A stretch of DNA of 8,309 bases from contig WQXW01000064.1 in the NCBI GenBank assembly GCA_009781575.1, positions 1-8,309 of the forward strand, given 5' to 3'. This document shows, piece by piece, positions 4,671 through 8,309 of the stretch (the stretch's first letter is position 1; each line of letters begins with the position of its first letter). The position numbers and the translations under genes were made by a program. The DNA is from Solirubrobacterales bacterium. GTDB lineage: Bacteria > Actinomycetota > Thermoleophilia > Solirubrobacterales > Solirubrobacteraceae. Under the pieces are notes generated by a model. That model was not told the DNA's origin and did not search any database. It saw nothing but the letters and a program-made list of their open reading frames with translations.

Positions 4671-6450
4671 AAGGCCGCGCGCCGGCGCCGATGGGCGCGC
4701 GCCACACCCCCGGGCCCACCATCGGCCGAGCGGACCTCGCCCCGGGGAGCAGCTCCGCGGAGAGCCCCACCGGCGCCGACACCGCCGCCGGCACCCCGTG
4801 CGAGCCCGACCACAGCGCGCGCAGCCACGTCGTGGGCCCGGCGTGCTGCGCGTGCGCGTGCGCGTGCGCGTGCCTGGCGTGCGCGTGCCCCGCGGCGTGC
4901 GCGCGTACCGGCAGGCTCGCCTGGAAGCGCCCGCGCCCGTCGGTGCCGGCCATCGCGACGGTGCGCTCCTTCACCACTTCGCCGCGGTGGGCGACCACGC
5001 GCGCCTGGATCTCGACGCTCACACCGGCCAGCGGCCGGCCGTCGAGGTATGTCAACGCGCCCTCCACCTGCTGTGAGAGCTCCGGTGGAGAGGGCGTGAC
5101 GGGTGGCGTGGTGGCGGGTGGAGTTGCGCCCAGCGGCGCCGTGGCGGGCGGTGCGCTCGCCGGAACCCTCCGCGGCGCGCCCACCGCGGCCAGCGTGAGG
5201 CGCAGCGGGCGGCCCGCGAGAGCGGCGGCGCGGTGGCGAAGCGCGGGCAGTTGGCCGTAGAGCGCATTGCCGGGGCAGTCGGTGGTGTCGGCGTCGCGGT
5301 GACCGGCCACGGTGGGCAGCGTGACCCGCGCGTTGCCGGGAAAGCGGCTCCACACGGCGCCCGCGGGATCGACCCGCACGGTTGCGCGGCCCTCGATCGG
5401 CACGCCGTGCAACGAGAGCTTCCACGCCAGCAGGCGCCCGAGCGCGCCCTGCGCGGCGGCCGAGATGGGCACGCTCATGAAGTCGCCCAGCACCGCCACA
5501 CCGGTGGACACCAGGTTGTAGCCGCCCGCCTGCGCGCCGACCACCGGCTCGTCGATACCGCCCGCGCGCGCCTCGAAGATGCGCCCGAACGTGTCGATCA
5601 CGAAGTTGTAACCGATGTCGTCCCAGCCCCTCACGAAGCGGTGAAACACATAGATCGCCCGCAGCATCGCCGGCACCTCCGCCGCGGAGTAGCCGTTGGG
5701 ATTCTCGGTGTGGTGCACAAACGCGAGTTGCACACGCCCATATTCGGGGGTCACGCTCGGCGGCGAGGAGCCGTGAGCCCACGCCGCGCGCGCGATGATC
5801 GGTGGCTGTCCGGGGCCCGCGTCCAGCAGAGGCTCCGCCAGGGGGAGACCCCCGGCCGCCAGCGCGCGGGGGGAGCGCGCCGCGGCGCCGGGGTCCACGC
5901 CGCCGGAGCCCACACCGCCGGGGTCCACGCCGCCGGGGTCCACGAAGTGCAGGCTCACGTCCCGCAGGGGCGTGGCGGTACGCAGCTGCACGAGGCGCGC
6001 ACCGCCGCACCACAGCGGTTCTGCGGTGCTCCGGCCGTCGAGCGCGGCGCGTGCGCGCTGGGCCTCCGCGCCGTCGGGGCCGTGGCCGCTGTGAGAGGCC
6101 CGCGCCCAGCGGCTCCAGCGGCCCGGCGCGGGCGCGGTGCGCAGCCACAGGCCGGCGTGGGGCGCGCCGCGCCACTGGACCCCGACCAGCGCAAACGGCG
6201 CGCGGGCCCGCACGGCGACCTCGCCGGCCACCGTGCCCAGGCGCTCCTCGAAGAGCACGGGCGCACCGCGCGAGCCGCGGTCGATCGCCGCAACCGGCGC
6301 ACCGCCGGATCGCGCCCCCGAGCCCCACTGGCGCGCACCGTGGCCGGTGAGCGCGCCCAGGGCGCGCGCGGGCGATTCGGCGAGGTGCGCCACACCCGCG
6401 CCGGCCAGCGCGGCCAGCAGCGACCTCCGGGTCAGCTCGGAGCCCCGCAT
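4669..6450 (-). CDS. Tat-exported PGRP-family N-acetylmuramoyl-L-alanine amidase with His-rich tail
   Basis: The product is 593 residues from the ATG at 6450; the frame is open further upstream, but only into the terminator repeat. Residues 1-30 form a twin-arginine signal (TRRSLLAAL, likely cleavage after ARA near 30). Residues 31-170 are a domain I do not recognise, ending in a DPGGV linker repeat (171-190). Residues 216-410 are a PGRP/Amidase_2 domain: AFVHHTEN (zinc ligand H246), DIGYNFVID (Y281), VAGHRD (H384) and TTDCPGN (C392), the H-H-C set of T7-lysozyme-like amidases that cut the MurNAc-L-Ala bond of peptidoglycan. A Pro/Thr/Ala linker (about 428-457) leads to an Ig-like or carboxypeptidase-regulatory-like module (460-517) interrupted by a His-Ala stretch (522-537, seven His). 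Catalytic residues look complete, so an extracytoplasmic wall hydrolase is expected. Only a weak ribosome site (AGGG) is seen. Confidence 0.88.
   Translation of the reverse strand: MRGSELTRRSLLAALAGAGVAHLAESPARALGALTGHGARQWGSGARSGGAPVAAIDRGSRGAPVLFEERLGTVAGEVAVRARAPFALVGVQWRGAPHAGLWLRTAPAPGRWSRWARASHSGHGPDGAEAQRARAALDGRSTAEPLWCGGARLVQLRTATPLRDVSLHFVDPGGVDPGGVGSGGVDPGAAARSPRALAAGGLPLAEPLLDAGPGQPPIIARAAWAHGSSPPSVTPEYGRVQLAFVHHTENPNGYSAAEVPAMLRAIYVFHRFVRGWDDIGYNFVIDTFGRIFEARAGGIDEPVVGAQAGGYNLVSTGVAVLGDFMSVPISAAAQGALGRLLAWKLSLHGVPIEGRATVRVDPAGAVWSRFPGNARVTLPTVAGHRDADTTDCPGNALYGQLPALRHRAAALAGRPLRLTLAAVGAPRRVPASAPPATAPLGATPPATTPPVTPSPPELSQQVEGALTYLDGRPLAGVSVEIQARVVAHRGEVVKERTVAMAGTDGRGRFQASLPVRAHAAGHAHARHAHAHAHAQHAGPTTWLRALWSGSHGVPAAVSAPVGLSAELLPGARSARPMVGPGVWRAPIGAGARP
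4841..4889 (-). repeat. GC-rich short tandem repeat encoding the His-Ala tail
   Basis: Hexamer-like GCGTGC/GCGCGT units (plus strand) are repeated through this stretch and translate on the minus strand to alternating His-Ala residues within the amidase gene. The central run of perfect units is prone to slippage, so length may vary between strains. Confidence 0.7.
5881..5940 (-). repeat. 15-bp tandem repeat encoding a DPGGV linker
   Basis: Four units of about 15 bp encode DPGGV, DPGGV, GSGGV and DPGAA (residues 171-190 of the amidase). They join the N-terminal domain to the region before the PGRP domain. It is a typical flexible linker produced by repeat expansion. Confidence 0.75.
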
Positions 6451-6480
6451 ACACCCTGCCCCAACACCACGACCTGGTGA

Positions 6481-6510
6481 GGGTAGCGCGGGAGCGCTCC
6501 CGCACCACCC
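6481..6510. promoter_or_regulatory. 30-bp dyad upstream of the amidase gene
   Basis: A perfect 16-bp palindrome (gcgggagcgctcccgc, 6488-6503) is flanked symmetrically by GGGT (6481-6484) and ACCC (6507-6510), giving a 30-bp dyad with two mismatched pairs. It lies 30 bp before the amidase ATG and just after the rpoC terminator repeat, where a promoter-operator would be expected. It could be an operator or a leader hairpin; no sigma-factor motif was recognised. Confidence 0.45.
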
Positions 6511-6513
6511 GGC

Positions 6514-6595
6514 GAACACGCCTGTCAGAGGCGCAGCTGGTGGATTCAAAAAGAGGATTCGTTCCGCGCGGAACCAATCCAAAAAACAAAACACG
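6514..6595 (-). repeat. 82-bp dispersed terminator repeat, copy C
   Basis: Same 82-bp unit and same orientation as copy A, matching copy B at 74 of 82 positions. Most changes are in the left (trailing) third; the A-rich blocks and palindrome core are conserved. It follows rpoC on the minus strand. Similarity to copy A continues to about 6611 (shared CGCTGCTCG). Confidence 0.9.
6548..6580 (-). terminator. Intrinsic terminator of rpoC (inside repeat copy C)
   Basis: On the minus strand a 26-bp palindrome with one mismatched pair (6555-6580) is followed after CT by TTTTT (6552-6548). The hairpin starts 117 nt after the rpoC stop. The single G-to-C change (CGAATCC becomes CCAATCC on the plus strand) weakens the stem slightly compared with copies A and B. 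Confidence 0.72.
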
Positions 6596-6600
6596 CAACG

Positions 6601-6661
6601 CCCGCTGCTCGATCGAGCGGCACCGCTGGAGGGGGCGCCCGCCTGCAGCTCGAGCAGCGGG
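6601..6661 (-). repeat. 12-bp inverted repeat in the rpoC 3' region
   Basis: cccgctgctcga (6601-6612) and tcgagcagcggg (6650-6661) are perfect complements separated by 37 nt. A small inner stem AGCGG-CA-CCGCT lies at 6616-6627. In the rpoC transcript this would fold directly before the terminator hairpin. The role is unknown; it might protect the 3' end or assist termination. Confidence 0.6.
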
Positions 6662-6697
6662 GGACGTGCGGTCTTTTCTGTGGGCGCGCGCGGCGCG

Positions 6698-8309
<1,612 letters not shown>

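Noticed and set aside
4669..6594. Extended amidase start inside repeat copy C
   Set aside because: The extra 48 residues come from the terminator repeat and the short promoter region; the ATG at 6450 directly precedes a clean twin-arginine signal.

Overview
This is a high-GC bacterial chromosomal window, by eye about 70% G+C. It is most consistent with an actinobacterium, perhaps Thermoleophilia/Solirubrobacterales-like. The basis is an RpoC fragment that runs through the trigger loop without the long enterobacterial insertion, an S12 with the extended Lys-rich N-terminal segment of Gram-positive type, a Tat-exported PGRP amidase, and a DMT protein of a style I associate with that class. The taxonomic call is from memory of family sequences and is not proven here.

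Layout, read mainly on the minus strand from right to left: the 3' part of rpoC (8309-6698), then a Tat-exported peptidoglycan-recognition/amidase protein (6450-4669), a plus-strand HAD-like phosphatase gene (3938-4480), a DMT/EamA-like membrane protein (3708-2806), rpsL (2688-2293), rpsG (2290-1820), and a DHA2-type MFS drug exporter (1356-1, running off the left edge). The usual rpoB-rpoC-rpsL-rpsG-fusA-tuf order is therefore broken twice: about 4 kb, including an opposite-strand gene, separates rpoC from rpsL, and an MFS gene lies where fusA would be expected.

The most striking content is non-coding. (1) An 82-bp dispersed repeat occurs three times (1531-1612, 4589-4670, 6514-6595) with the same length and about 90-95% identity. 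It carries a 26-30 bp palindrome followed by a T-run. In every copy the orientation places the T-run downstream of the gene that ends just before it (rpsG, the HAD gene and rpoC), so it looks like a reusable intrinsic-terminator cassette. (2) Between rpsG and its terminator copy lies a 119-bp array of five perfect palindromes of 22-24 bp, packed end to end. All are centred on CATG, but every one has a different arm sequence. As RNA this would be five successive hairpins of about 10 bp with CAUG loops. I do not recognise this as any named element and regard it as the best candidate for an undescribed structure here.

Smaller structures include a 30-bp imperfect dyad before the amidase gene, a 12-bp inverted repeat in the rpoC 3' region, a 13-bp tandem repeat after the HAD gene, nested inverted repeats between the divergent DMT and HAD genes, and two hairpins in the leader of the MFS gene. 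No tRNA, rRNA, CRISPR array, transposase or integrase was seen.
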